Positions 22,400 through 33,500 of a DNA stretch of 64,000 bases are shown one piece after another. The DNA is from Choristoneura fumiferana. Taxonomy: Eukaryota > Arthropoda > Insecta > Lepidoptera > Tortricidae. The notes below the pieces were generated by a model. It made no database searches. It was not told where the DNA came from and was given only the letters and a program-made list of their open reading frames with translations. Positions within the stretch are counted from its first letter, which is position 1. Each line of letters opens with the position of its first letter. The stretch covers positions 38,749,684 through 38,813,683 of the forward strand of contig NC_133472.1 in assembly GCF_025370935.1 (NCBI RefSeq), in the 5' to 3' direction. Both the position numbers and the translations under genes were made by a program.

Positions 22400-22528
22400 C
22401 TGTAGAGCGGTGAAGAGTGGGAAGTATACATCTGGCTCATATTTGGAGGTGCTTCCGGGTGCTGGTGGCACCAGCTGACGTCCCATCAGCGCGGCCACGA
22501 AGTAAGTATATAGGGCCAGCGTTACCAC
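22400..22528 (-). CDS. Bestrophin-family channel, exon 5 (third membrane helix)
   Basis: 129 bases, 43 codons, acceptor gttatttacag and donor CTACAG|gtttgc. It encodes VVTLALYTYFVAALMGRQLV, a short Pro/Gly extracellular-side loop (PPAPGSTSKYEP), and DVYFPLFTALQ, which enters the fourth membrane segment. VYTQVVTLA.Y(S/T)YF and D.YFP.FT.LQFF are strongly conserved bestrophin blocks. The upstream intron has a GC donor (see exon 4). The donor here, gtttgc, is weak. Confidence 0.97.
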
Positions 22529-22567
22529 CTGTAAATAACTGTTATTAAACGCTACATAGCTTTTGAA

Positions 22568-23316
22568 TGAGGGCTACTTGACAGGCGAAATATCGCTAGA
22601 TGGCGTTAGTATCGTTAGGTCCGTTTGACGTTACCATAGTAAAAGAGAAGTCTGCACACTCCGACCCTTTAGGAGACTTAACTGCCTACTGCGGCGCGGA
22701 CGCTTAGGGTTGTCGATGTCTATTTAAGATTGATTACCTACCAGCAAATAATTTTAGTACGAAAGTCAACTTAAAATTGTCTTATGTCTGTCTAGAGAAA
22801 TAAGATTATATGCCGCTATATTATTATTATACTTAATTTAAAAATATTATTTATAAATTCGCCGGAGTGGTGATGGTGACTGTGTACATACTACTCATGT
22901 TTACCTACACATAATACTATAACTATATCGTTTCTAGGTAGGTATCTATTATTTTTCATGTGTCCCTGCACGAATCTATTACACTACACTACTAATTTAT
23001 AAACTATACCTAATAAAAAAAAACTTATAAGCGAGCGTAAACGAGCGAGCTAAAACCAAAACGTACGGCACCGACGGCAGCGCAGCCTTGACTGCAGAAA
23101 ACTTGATCTACCTTAAATTATTAGTGTGTGCGTGCGGCAGGTGCGTGCGTACTCGCGCCAACCGGCTCGCACACATTTAAGCCGCGCGATGTACTTTTGT
23201 TTGTAGTAAACCTACTTCTCCTCTTTTACTATGACGTTACGGTCATGCTTGCAATTGGCTCATTAAGTTAAATACTAACGCCATCTAGCGACATTTCACC
23301 TGTCAAGTAGCCCTCA
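22568..23316. mobile_element. 749-bp inverted-repeat element with TTGAA target duplication
   Basis: Arms 22568-22612 and 23272-23316 (ends TGAGGGCTACTTGACAGG) differ at two of 45 positions. The same five bases, TTGAA, flank both ends (22563-22567 and 23317-23321). The core has no long ORF and includes a CpG-rich part (23060-23170). It sits 39 bases from the acceptor side of exon 5, in the intron before it. The superfamily is not certain: 5-bp duplications occur in Transib, but these ends are not the usual CAC ends. Confidence 0.8.
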
Positions 23317-23334
23317 TTGAATAATGCAGGCACG

Positions 23335-23530
23335 CAATAAGGAACCATACAAAGAAAGAAAGAAAATACATTTATTTAACGCCATAAAAAACAACATAGA
23401 ACAAATACAAGACATACATGACAAGCCGTGGCGCTGATTTTCAGTGAGGATCTTATCTAAAAACTAACTTAAAACAAAAATTTATAAAAAAACTTATCAT
23501 TAAATACGTATACGTATGGGACCATTAATA
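23335..23530 (-). repeat. Probable retroelement tail
   Basis: A GAAA-rich run is followed by TACATTTATTTAACGCC and AACATAGAACAAATACAAGA, a sequence type common in lepidopteran genomes as the tail of a retroelement in reverse. The assignment is from memory and weak. Confidence 0.4.
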
Positions 23531-25267
23531 AATTACATCACACAGCTATAGGGAGGAAGGAGGGGACGAAATAAAATAATTGGGAACAATGTGTGGGTGG
23601 CATCACGGTCTGCCACATCATAGCAAGTCTGCGGGTAGCCTACAATTCCAACAAAATAATAGAGAGATCTCTCTCCAGGCAGTTGTTGTGCTTGGGGATC
23701 GAAGTCCGAGTGACAAATATAAAGTTATCCATAGGGTCACACAATGCCACAGGGTTGCCTTGCAAATATTTGTCGGAAGTACTTATTTGGGGTTCCATAC
23801 CCGAGTGACAAAAGGAACACTATGTATATGATGTCGAGCGTACGTTTTGACATACATACAAGTTTGTAGGGAACACCCGGTGCGCGAGTCCGACTCGCAC
23901 ATAGCCGGTTTTATTCATATTTATAATTTTATTCCAGATCCTTTTAACAGATACTGAGGTGTAGAATTCTGTAGTGGAATCTATCCTTATAAAGTTTAAT
24001 TTAAAAATGAGGCCACCGACCAATTAACAACAACAATTTGGTCTTTGATCCAATCCAATGATACTTAGGTTTCTCGTCTATCAGGAATTCGATCGCAAAG
24101 AGGAGTTTTATAAGTTTGACGCTAATGTCCGTCTGTCTGTCCATAGCATCGTAGCTCTCAAATGGATTGGCCGATTTCGGTGCGATTTTTTCCTTAAAGC
24201 GAGTACCCTATGTGTCATTAAAATCGGTTCAGCCGTTTTTGAGTTTGAACTTTTCTGAATTGGTAAAGTTCGATTATAATGCTTCACGACAATATGTGTT
24301 CCACTATCATATTTGTCCCACTCAGCCCATGCATTAGCATTGTTTAAACTGTGTTCAAGAGTGGTACAAAATATACTTCAGTTTTCCGCCTGATACATAC
24401 GTCTGTTTTTATGACAAGTAAAATAAACGTAGACTACCGTAATACGACTGTGCAGTGAACTGTGTACCGACATTTTAGGGTCACAACAAAGTAGTTCAAA
24501 AACCATGAAACAAGGCACGTAACCACACAAGGAAACGCTTGCCTCGAAGTAATCGCTTTACGCTATCGCCGGAACGAATCAGCCCTGACACACGCCAGGC
24601 CCAATCACTTCGCTTTATAATCTTTATAATAGATTACACAGTTTAGTGACGTTCTGGCATATTCCGTGCGACATTGGCTGCGATTTCTCGGATGGAAGGT
24701 AAATGGGATGCGCGAGGTGCCATAGCGAAGATGGACGCGTGCTGCCTTGAACAACCAATCTAGCTAGTTAGCAAATGCTACCGGCATCGCGCATCTAGGG
24801 GCGCACCAATGTTTTCTGATCTTAAGACATTTGTTAAGATCAGAAAACGTATAACGTGAGCACATTTTTGCTGACATGATGGAAGATTCTGTTACAGTTT
24901 CTAGTTTATCTGGTAGAAGAACAGGACGTCTAAAAATAATCGAAAATGCCATCAAATTCTACAGCCGATTCATAAAAATATCAAAACGTGTCACCACAAA
25001 AATGGGGCAGTTGAAACACTCGAATAATGAAACACCCAAATATTAATTTAGGTGCAATTCTTCCGCGTGAAATTGTGATTCACTAAAATACGTCTAAACA
25101 TCTTCACATAATTTCTCATTTATTAAGATAAGTTATGATATGAAGCATTAATAATGTCCGCTCATTACATTTGCCTTGTTAAAAATATGTACACTTCTAG
25201 TTAGTAAGGGATGCAGAATTGCAGATTGTGACGACTCATTGATATTTTACATGTAGCAAACGAGACA
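23531..25267. other. Intron sequence with repeat fragments
   Basis: 23880-23915 has GCGAGTCCGACTCGC, then AGCCGGTTTTA, the typical end of a lepidopteran repeat. 24060-24250 (GTCTGTCTGTCCATAGC...AAAATCGGTTCAGCCGTTTT) belongs to the same kind of element. 24811-24848 forms a perfect 15-bp hairpin. No coding signal. Confidence 0.45.
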
Positions 25268-25546
25268 TGCAGGTGGTAGGACCTTGTGCAAGGTCCGCCT
25301 GGATTGCTACCACCATCTTGCTCGCTAATCCTGCCGTGAAGCAGCAGTGCTTGCACTGTTGTGTTTCGGCGTGGAGAGTAAGACAGCCGGTGAAATTTCT
25401 GGCACTTGAGGTATCCCATCTTAGGCCTATGGGTTGGCAACGCATATGCAATACCCCTGGTGTTGCAGATGTTTATGGGTGGTGGTGCTCTCTTACCATC
25501 AGGAGACCCACTTCCTCGTTTGCCATGCAGTCGAATAAAAAAACAT
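25268..25546 (+). repeat. About 280-bp dispersed repeat, copy 1 (probable retroelement 3' end)
   Basis: Nearly the same sequence is at 32791-33068 in the same orientation: AAGGTCCGCC(T/C)GGATTGCTAC, GTGAAGCAGCAGTGCTTGCA, TTGCAGATGTTTATGGG, ending GAATAAAA plus an A-rich tail. The A-rich 3' end and lack of terminal repeats fit a non-LTR retroelement or a SINE. The 123-codon ORF over it is not a gene. Confidence 0.75.
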
Positions 25547-25727
25547 ACAAATTGGCAACATTTCTATTTCTGAGTATCTATAGTTTAATGTGGGTGGGTG
25601 GGTGTGTTTCTCTTTCCAAACAGAATATAGTCAGCTAATCAAATTATAGTCTTGGACATATTAAACCTTGTCAAATAAAAGGTAAACCAGACACGCTACA
25701 TCTTTACCGCCTGGATCAACTACTTGC

Positions 25728-25966
25728 CTGTGTATACACGAGTGGCACGCACACAGTGTCATAGCCGATCAGCGCTCCAAGCCGTCTCCTGATATCTGAC
25801 AGTTCCACAAGCAGGGTCTGCACTATATGATCACTGGTAATGAGACCCTCCTTCCGTGCTCTGTTGATGATGTTAGTGGCCCAAACGAGCGGCATCCAGT
25901 ACTTGGACATAGGGCTCTTGCCATCCATCTTTTCGAATACTTTTCTTTCACTCTCCAGCATTAAAC
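25728..25966 (-). CDS. Bestrophin-family channel, exon 4
   Basis: 239 bases after acceptor ttttttccag. It encodes LMLESERKVFEKMDGKSPMS, KYWMPLVWATNIINRARKEG, LITSDHIVQTLLVELSDIRR and YDTVCVPLVYTQ. Conserved marks are the W-P-VWA, RARKEG, E and YD.VPLVYTQ blocks. This is the cytosolic helical bundle between the second and third membrane segments. The donor is CACAG|gcaagt, a GC donor with an otherwise ideal context. Reading on instead of splicing gives a stop after three codons, and the next exon starts exactly with the expected VVTLA, so the GC-AG splice is well supported. Confidence 0.97.
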
Positions 25967-26502
25967 CTGGAAAAAAGAACGTTATCAGTATGAATATGAC
26001 CTTCGTTTTAGGCTATCAACATAATATATTGGAAAAGTACACCACACAATTAGAAAAGTTCATTTGACCATACTTAAAGGAACAGCAATTTGTCATCCAT
26101 TCTCATTCATCTGTGCGCCAGTCTAATTACAATGTCAATTATTCTCCGCAATAGCACGCACATGTAATGAGAAAGCCAGCCGATTATTTTTGCTGATCTG
26201 TTAGGTAAAATTAATTAGAGTGCTGCTCAGATGTATGAGATGGAGCGTTGCCAGCTTTTAAGCTAGTGAATCCCGTGCACGCCAACACATACTAGGCCCA
26301 CGTAGCAGGCAGTGTCCAGCAGTGAGAGGAACATAGGCTGGAGAAAGAGAAAAAGAAAGAAAGACACACGCTATGGGTGTGTCATGGTGTATTTCAGCCA
26401 GAATAATAAAGTTAAAAGAGGTTAAATGAATTTGTGAAAAGTGACTTATATATATCTTTAGCCTCATACTGTAACCATCACGGTGAAAGGTCAATCCAAG
26501 TC

Positions 26503-27014
26503 ACCTTACCTTAGGCTGGTATTTACTCTTAAACTATTAATAATTCTCAAGAAAACTTAATCGTTATAGTTTTCCTTGTAAGTTTGATGTACTTATTTAC
26601 TACCATCCTGAATTTTTTCATTCCACCCACCGGTTTAGATTTTAGAAAGGGGGGGGGGGGACGTCCAATTTTAATGAAAATTAAGTTGAATATTTTGCAA
26701 ACAAATCACTGAATCGAAAAATTGTCTTAGCAACCCCCTAATGGTTTTAAAAGACCTATCCAACGATACCCCACACTACAAGATTGGATGAGAAAAAAAA
26801 ATCACCCCCACTTTACGTCTATGGGAGGTACTCTAAAAAAATTTTTTGAATTTTTTATTGTACCATTTTGTCGGCATAGTTTACATATATATTCGTGCAA
26901 AATTACAGCTTTCTAGCATTGATAGTCCCTGAGCAAAGCCGCGGACTGACAGACAGACAGACATGGCGAAACTATAAGGGTTCCGTTTTTGCCATTTTGG
27001 CTACGGAACCCTAA
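26503..27014 (-). repeat. AGGGTTCCG repeat, copy 1 (3' part missing)
   Basis: On the minus strand it starts AGGGTTCCGTAGCCAAAATG and runs through TTATAGTTTCGCCATGTCTG, the GTCTGTC run and 'CCCATAGACGT'. The same order is seen at 33501, 42430, 46207 and 53263. It lies 54 bases from the donor side of exon 3. Confidence 0.8.
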
Positions 27015-27068
27015 AAAGTACCTACAGAGTAAAGTACTATTAGCAATGGCAACAAATTCTTAACTTAC

Positions 27069-27198
27069 CGGAGTCGACGACATGTTGCCAGGTGGGAAAT
27101 CTCCGCTTCACTCGAAGCGACACCCTCTGCAGTGTAATGACGTACGCCAGGATCGCGTACCGGACGATGTTCCTTCTCATGAGACGCCCCGTTTCGTC
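27069..27198 (-). CDS. Bestrophin-family channel, exon 3
   Basis: 130 bases, acceptor gccaacag and donor CTCCG|gtaagt. It encodes DETGRLMRRNIVRYAILAYV, ITLQRVSLRVKRRFPTWQHV and VDSG. The block DE.GRL.RR...RY..L......S..V..RFP...H.V..G is conserved across bestrophins and lies on the cytosolic side. Phase 0 from exon 2 and phase 1 into exon 4 both match. The intron upstream is about 22.4 kb. Confidence 0.96.
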
Positions 27199-27223
27199 CT
27201 GTTGGCAAACCGTAACGTTAATA

Positions 27224-27470
27224 ACGACCGGACGACCAGATGACAGACCGGATAGCCAAGTGGTTACAGAACCTGACTACGAAGCATGAGATCCCGGGTT
27301 TGATTTCCGGCCGGGGCAGATATTTGTATGAATAATACGAATGTTTGTTCTTAGGTCTTGGATGTTTAATAGGTATTTAAGTATGTATTGATCTATATAG
27401 GAATGGATTTGGGACTAGGTCAATTGGTATCAAGTGCCTCATGATATTTATTTATTTAATAAATCGATTC
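27224..27470 (+). mobile_element. tRNA-derived SINE type A, copy 1
   Basis: A tRNA-like head (GACCGGATAGCCAAGTGGTT, then GAACCTGACTACGAAGC, and GATCCCGGGTTTGATTTCC as box B) is followed by GGGGCAGATATTTGTATGAA, TACGAATGTTTGTTCT and GGACTAGGTCAATTGG. Other copies are at 55888 (minus) and 59280 (plus). Confidence 0.8.
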
Positions 27471-28016
27471 AATTCATCTTTTCACTGATGTCATGTAAGA
27501 AATTCAACTTTTATCCAGATTTTATATACGGTGCGCAAGCGCTCACGAGAATATAAAATAAGTTTCCATTGAGCAAATTTTATTTATAATTTTATTATGT
27601 ATCAAATAATAATATGAAAGGCTGTTGAAATAAATAACTAATACGGCAGTATCTAGATCTCCTGATATGACTTTGTTGTTAGCTAAATTTAAATTTGTTA
27701 GAACTTACGTTAAAGAAATTTCGCAGCGCATTGTTACATGTTATACGTGTAGCACAATATTATAATCTGTACTTAGGTATTTAAAATATATATATTTTTA
27801 CTAACTAGCTTTTATTTAACTTGCCCTGTTTGTTATTTTTGGAGTTAATCTTGCAACATATTTTGACCCACTTCCAGTGGTCGGATTGACTTGAAATTTG
27901 GTATACATACGTTAATAAGATGACAATGCCAGCATAGTCACCAAAAAGTACTTACAGTCAGCAAAAAAAGCTTTTATTAAAATGTTTTTTTAACAGAAAC
28001 TTGTTTTTTAATAAAA
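27471..28016. other. Intron sequence with a repeat fragment
   Basis: 27805-27965 (TAGCTTTTATTTAACTTGCC ... CCACTTCCAGTGGTCGGATT, GACTTGAAATTTGGTATAC) matches fragments at 30430-30560 and 42905-43040, so it is a dispersed repeat. Nothing coding. Confidence 0.5.
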
Positions 28017-28244
28017 TCTTACTAATATTGTAAACGCGACAATTTCTATGGATGGATGTTTGTTACTCTTTCACACAAAAACTACAGAAAGGATTTGCAT
28101 GAAATTTGGCATACAGGTAATACGTACCCTGGATTAATATTTAAGCTACTTTTTATCCCGAAATAATGTATGGTTCTTGCGGGATCAAAAAGGTTTAAGC
28201 TACATACCAATTATGCGCGAGCGAAGCCGCGGGCAAAAGCTACT
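28017..28244 (+). mobile_element. Helitron-like short element, copy 1
   Basis: It begins TCTTACTAATATTGTAAACG and ends GAGCGAAGCCGCGGGC then AAAAGCTACT, close to the CTAGT end with an adjacent GC hairpin that marks lepidopteran Helitrons. 'ACTTTTTATCCCGAAA' is in the core as in the other copies. Confidence 0.7.
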
Positions 28245-29805
28245 AATTAATATGACAGGAAGCATGTGTGCTGTGTGGAAAGTACAAATGTATTTAATTA
28301 ATACATACATTATTGTTTGCAATTTTCCAGCGGCCTCCTCGCTAGACTCAAGGCCTGTGTCATGGAGACCGATACTAATGGACAATAGTTTATCGATTTT
28401 CCTCATACAATTAATTAGGTACATACTTATGTAAAGTTTTGGTTAAGGAAAGGTTAAAAATATTACGTGTAATGACGCTCACCCCAGTCAAACAATCTGT
28501 AATCATAAGATTTTTTTTTCACACCACTAGTTTTGTTTGAAGAGGAGGGACGGGACATTTAACTTTAAAAATTAGCACATTAAATAAAGCCCTAAATAAA
28601 AAAAAAATTTTTTTTCACATACCTACTTAAACTTACCCAACTAGTAGTCGTGGGCTTTTTTTCGTAGTAACTATCAATTTTGAAATTTAAACGTAATTTT
28701 AAAATTACTGCAAGTACCTACCTCTACATAGGTACTTACGCGTGATACCTGATACTTCGTCATATTGAAAATGAAAAGTGTTTGTACCCAGTTGTATATT
28801 CTCAAAATATGTAGTGAACTGTTGGAGTGAAACACCTGTTCATATAGTTATAATTTAGTACAAATACTACATGTGTTCTTTTTACGTCTAATTTATCATC
28901 AACATGATAAGTACGTGTAAACTATGTAATAACCGGCTTATGAGTTACATTGGAAGTTAAATTGTGTTCCTTGTCGGTTTTTATATGGCACGAAAAATAG
29001 ATGGCGCTAATGAGCACTTTATTCAGTTGCAGCTTGCAGCCACACTTTCGGCCCAGTTATAAAAGCGCAAGTAACCAGGGCCGTCTTTCACCTGTTAGAG
29101 GCCCTGGGCACAGCATGCTGCATTCGGTAGGTAAGTAAGCCTGATTTTCAGGCGAGATTGGAATAGTTATCGGTTATCGTTTGGTACTTGAGTAGTGAGT
29201 AGGGACTAGATGGGGCCCCAAGCAAGTAACTCCCTCTTTGTCTATCTGTCTGTTGCCGCTTTACGCTTAAGAGCGTTTAAGGTATCTGCTAAGCAAGCAA
29301 CGTTGCATTTTTGTTAGTTTTTCTCGATTATTCCATAACAATTTAATGAAAATTAAAAAATGTGTTCTGATAGAACTGTGCTTAATATATAAGTTAATGT
29401 GTCTACTGCAATTTATTCGTGTTAGACTCTAATTTGATAATTCCCGAAGGATACTGATAAACATATTCTTCACAGATGAAGTCGCAGGCAAAAGCTAGTA
29501 TACATAAATAGATCTATGGGTTGATTTTTGAAATATTTAGCATCACTCGAAATTACCATTGAAGAGCCAAAATTTTTAGAGAACTTTCAATTGACGGACA
29601 CCACAGGAAACCGAAGAGCTGGCAGCTTCATCGTAGGTACAACATAAACAGCACTGCTATGCAGATAATGGTGTATCTATACCTTATAAAGGGCCTGTTT
29701 TATGTTATGTAGTAGTGCACAGAACTGACATGGAACTTAATTTATTTTTCGAATATGAAACATCGACATCTCTAGTACCTTTGCGGACATGTTATTAATA
29801 CTATA
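28245..29805. other. Giant-intron sequence without gene signal
   Basis: AT-rich, with an (A)n/(T)n run at 28598-28612. The overlapping ORFs at 28177-28434 lie partly in the Helitron-like copy. Nothing further. Confidence 0.45.
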
Positions 29806-29947
29806 TACAGTCAGCAGCAAAAGTGGATGAGCGGTTACGGGTGCTCAAAATGATCAACGCTACACACGACTCTACTGCCAAGGTAATAAGAGTGTGTAGA
29901 ACATTTTGAACACCACAACTGCTCATCTACTTCTTGTGCTGACTGTA
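29806..29947. mobile_element. MITE of the CAGTC-ended group (copy 5)
   Basis: TA-CAGTCAGCAGCAAAAGTGG at the left, and CACAACTGCTCATCTACTTC then TTGTGCTGACTG-TA at the right. The 'AAAGTGGATGAG' arm links it to copy 1 at 11123. Confidence 0.7.
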
Positions 29948-30841
29948 CAACACAGGTCATTTACATCACAGATTTACATGAAACTTTATGTGATTTGTGA
30001 AAGAGTTCGATGTCACATTACAATAAGTAATAATAGGACACTGGGCAGCAGGAGCCTATATTACCAACAAGACCTTGTAAAAATCGGATCTCAATTCTAT
30101 TCTCCAATAAAAATATTCCGCTATGGAAATATACTGAGCGGAAAAAAATCTAGCCGTCAAATATGTACCTATGCAGAAATAGGTTATTTTGTATGTAGGT
30201 AGAGTGGACTACATTTTGTGCCGCTGTGTATATAAATAAATCCATATTACAATACAATTAACCTTAATTAACCATTGCCATCATACTTAATTCGTTTCAC
30301 GACTTGACAGCGCGTAGGTAGTTACATTGCAACCGGAACGATCTATTTTAACTATTACCTGTGGCTTCGCGCGCTTAATCCGCCCTTCGGTTGAATTGAA
30401 ATACCGGGCTTTTACAAGATTTTCTTTAGCATACCCTGTTTGTTTGTTTAGGTCAAATCTTGTAAGTTAAATTTGACCCACTTCCAGTGGTCCGATTGAC
30501 TTCAAATTTGTCATACTCATCTAAATCTGGTGACAATAGAATAATCTGGTAGTAACATCTTGGTAGTTTATATATTATTAGTATATTTATTTATTTATTA
30601 TTAAGTACCTACAGTCAACATCTACAGTCGCATTAAAAAGAACAGTGCTCAATTTAATAATTTTAAATCTATCTGTTGTGTTATAATGAGTTTTATCCCT
30701 ATCCCGTGGGAATATCTGGATAAAAAGTAGCGTGTTTGTTTCTAGGTCTCCAGCTAGCTACCTACATACCAAATTTTATTCAAATCCATCTAGTTCATCC
30801 CTTTAAGCTTGTAGGTAACAAACTTTCACATTTATAATATG
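29948..30841. other. Intron sequence with repeat fragments
   Basis: 30430-30560 is another fragment of the 'CCACTTCCAGTGGTC' repeat. 30680-30840 (ATCCCGTGGGAATATCTGGA, AAATCCATCTAGTTCATCCC) resembles Helitron-like core sequence. No genes. Confidence 0.45.
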
Positions 30842-30987
30842 TAAGCCGAGTTTAGACTTGCAAGAAAAATCGTGCAAGTTGCATTACATTGCGAAGCCGT
30901 AAAGCCAACGAAATTGTAGTGGTCAATCCAGCGCCGCAACGTAATGCAACTTGCACGATTTTTCTTGTAAGTCTAAACTCGGCTTTA
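30842..30987. mobile_element. MITE with 51-bp inverted repeats
   Basis: Arms starting AAGCCGAGTTTAGACTTGCA at 30843 and ending with the inverse at 30986 differ at only two positions over 51 bases. The core is about 40 bases. The ORFs read over it on both strands are artefacts of the palindrome. Confidence 0.8.
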
Positions 30988-31314
30988 CGATTTACGACAT
31001 TGTTTCTTATAGACCGTTCGGAATTTGTTTTCAATATTCTCCATACTACTGTCACAAATTTATTTGGTATAAACCGGTTTATACCGCTTTAAATAAGTGT
31101 TTTTCAGTCAGCTGGTATAAATCTTACATTTCGATTGAGTAAAGGATAGAAGTACTTACAAGTAGTTTGCGTGCCTCTGGCTCGTTGTCATGTCATGTGT
31201 CAACTAAGATTAAGTTTACGTACTTGGCCAAGCAATACTCGAGCGTAACAGCTCGTCAATCAAGTGACAATTCCAACCGCAGGATGCTTTGAAAACGTTT
31301 ACGGTATTAGATAA

Positions 31315-31731
31315 TAGTACATTGTGTCTTAGGGGCGGTAACTAAGGAATTACGAACGAGAGTCTATTAGAAGCCCGAAGTCGAAGACTCAGGGCTTTAA
31401 TGAGTCGATGTTCGCAATTTTAGTACCGCCCGTGCGACATACAATGTTTTTCATCACATTTGAGAGTCCCCGCCGCCCTACCCCTCCGCAGCATGTGCAT
31501 GGCGTGCGTGTGGAGCGCGCGCACGGAGCAGCAGTACGCCATGCAGTAACAAACTCATTTACCGACCTTGGGCTTCATGGCATGAAAATTAGTACAGGCA
31601 ATGACTCATTTACCGACCACGGGTTTCATGAGAAGCACATTAAGGTAGAGGGTTTTATTTGGGGGTTGCAACCAAGGTAGCCTGCATGTTTCGACACTGT
31701 TTAGGAGCAATTGTGATGAAAATTATTAAAG
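31315..31731 (+). repeat. About 430-bp dispersed repeat, copy 2
   Basis: This is the inverted counterpart of 4687-5115. It has a 90-codon ORF (31408-31680) whose C-terminal half parallels that of copy 1 (TNSFTDLGLH, KISTGNDSFTDHGFH, HIKVEGFIWG). The N-terminal part differs because the copies diverge around 31465-31500. I do not regard it as a host gene. Confidence 0.7.
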
Positions 31732-32281
31732 TTCACCATTCTGATACAACTTTTTTCTTTGGCTGAGGTTTAGCATTGGTTTTGTGGTGGCAGTATTGTA
31801 TGTATGTATATATGTAACTGCCACATAAGGCCTTGTTTAATAGATATCGCCAATCTCTCAAAAAAAGCTGCACAAAATCGGTTATTTTTCATTCTTGCCT
31901 CCTTTTTATTCCCTGACTTGTAAATCAAGCATAAAAAAACATCTTAGGTTGAACCATTGCCCATGAGAAGTTCTTTTTGATACGAGTCTATTCGGCGCTT
32001 GTGATCGCGTTTAGGTACTATCTCTTTCTACTCTCATCCTATACCGTTTGACAGAAAGAAGTGGTGAAAAGGATCGTGATTTCAAGTGCGTTATAAAATA
32101 AGGCCCCAGTACTGATAATCTATTACGAGTAGGTATAAAGCGAATCGACTTCAACTGTAGGTATAAGGAAAATAACAAATTGCTAAAAAGAATAAGACGC
32201 AAAACTTAAAAAAAACAACGTAACGAACAATTGTGTGCAGCAGATTGCACGGTGCAAAAACAGTTCATGAAGCAAATGCGC

Positions 32282-32475
32282 AGTACCCTTAGTGTAAGTT
32301 TTCGGTTACAAAATACGTCTCGATCGCGGTCGCGTAAAAATCTCAATTTGTATGGAAACACGAACATCGCAAACGTTCCGCTAGAGGCGCTGTTCGTGTT
32401 TGCATACAAATTGTGGTTTTAACGCGAACGCGATCGAGACGTATTTTGTAACCGAAAACTTACACTAAGGGCACT
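32282..32475. mobile_element. Fold-back MITE, copy 1
   Basis: Arms start AGTACCCTTAGTGTAAGTTT and include CGGTTACAAAATACGTCTCG and CAATTTGTATGGAAACACGAA with inverse counterparts. Each arm is about 75 bases. Core has 'GTTCCGCTAGAGGCGCTGTTC'-type sequence. A second copy is 770 bases downstream. Confidence 0.8.
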
Positions 32476-32790
32476 AGGCTATAGGCAGTTGTTTCACTGT
32501 CGGCGAGGAAACGATTGGCTTTCGACTATTTTATACAATAGTCGAAAGATAAATGAACAAAAGATCCTGTGTGAGTAAGAGACACATTATTATTAATAGT
32601 TGATAAGCTGTTCACACTGCCGGCGAGAACTCGCTCTTACATCTTTTGTCGCAGGGCAATCTATAAAACTAGGGACAAGAGCTACATATAAAACTCGCTG
32701 AGCTATAAAACTAGCTCAGCGCAGCGATACTAGCTCAGCGATGTTAGCTTGGCGGCCGGTCGCATTCGAACACTCGCGACAAAACTGCAT

Positions 32791-33068
32791 TGTAGGTGGT
32801 GTCCTTGTGCAAGGTCCGCCCGGATTGCTACCACCATCTTGCTCGCTAATCCTGCCGTGAAGCAGCAGTGCTTGCACTGTTGTGTTTCGGCGTGGAGAGT
32901 AAGACAGCCGGTGAAATTACTTGCACTTGAGGTATCCCATTTTAGGCCTCTAGGTTGGCAACGCATCTGCAATACCCTTGGTGTTGCAGATGTTTATGGG
33001 CGGTGGTGATTTCTTACCATCAGGAGACCCACTTGCTCGTTTGGCATGCAGTAGAATAAAAATAAATA
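32791..33068 (+). repeat. About 280-bp dispersed repeat, copy 2
   Basis: The same sequence as 25268-25546 in the same orientation, ending GCATGCAGTAGAATAAAAAT and an A-rich tail. Confidence 0.75.
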
Positions 33069-33245
33069 AAATATAAACTACACTTCTCCTCTCGCTGCTC
33101 GCCCACTCGTTTCTAGTTAGGTACTCGCTCTATCTAGCTATAAGTACTCGTCTATCGTCGGCCGTGGGACAAGTGCCTTAGGTACGAATCATATTAGCCT
33201 GAAGCGAAGGCTTTACCTACGTACCTACAGTAAATACTGCAATCT

Positions 33246-33443
33246 GTGCCCTTACTGTAAGTTTTCAGTTACAAAATACGTCCCGATCGCGTTCGCGTTA
33301 AATTAAAATCTCAATTTGTATGCAAACACGAACAGCGCCTCTAGCGGAACTTTTGCAATATTCGTGTTTCCATACAAATTGAGATTTTAACGCGAACGCG
33401 ATCGAGACGTATTTTGTAACCGAAAACTTACACTAAGGGTACT
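33246..33443. mobile_element. Fold-back MITE, copy 2
   Basis: The same family as 32282-32475, with the core in the opposite orientation (AACAGCGCCTCTAGCGGAAC). Ends are GTGCCCTTACTGTAAGTTTT and the inverse of AGTACCCTTAGTGTAAGTTT. Confidence 0.8.
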
Positions 33444-33500
33444 GTCATGATATGGTCTATACCTACTGATGGACTGATAGATTACAATCTTACATTTTTT

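Noticed and set aside
24764..24955. 63-codon minus ORF
   Set aside because: It runs through a perfect hairpin and shows no family motif.
25267..25638. 123-codon ORF
   Set aside because: It lies over a dispersed repeat that recurs at 32791 with changes that do not respect the frame.
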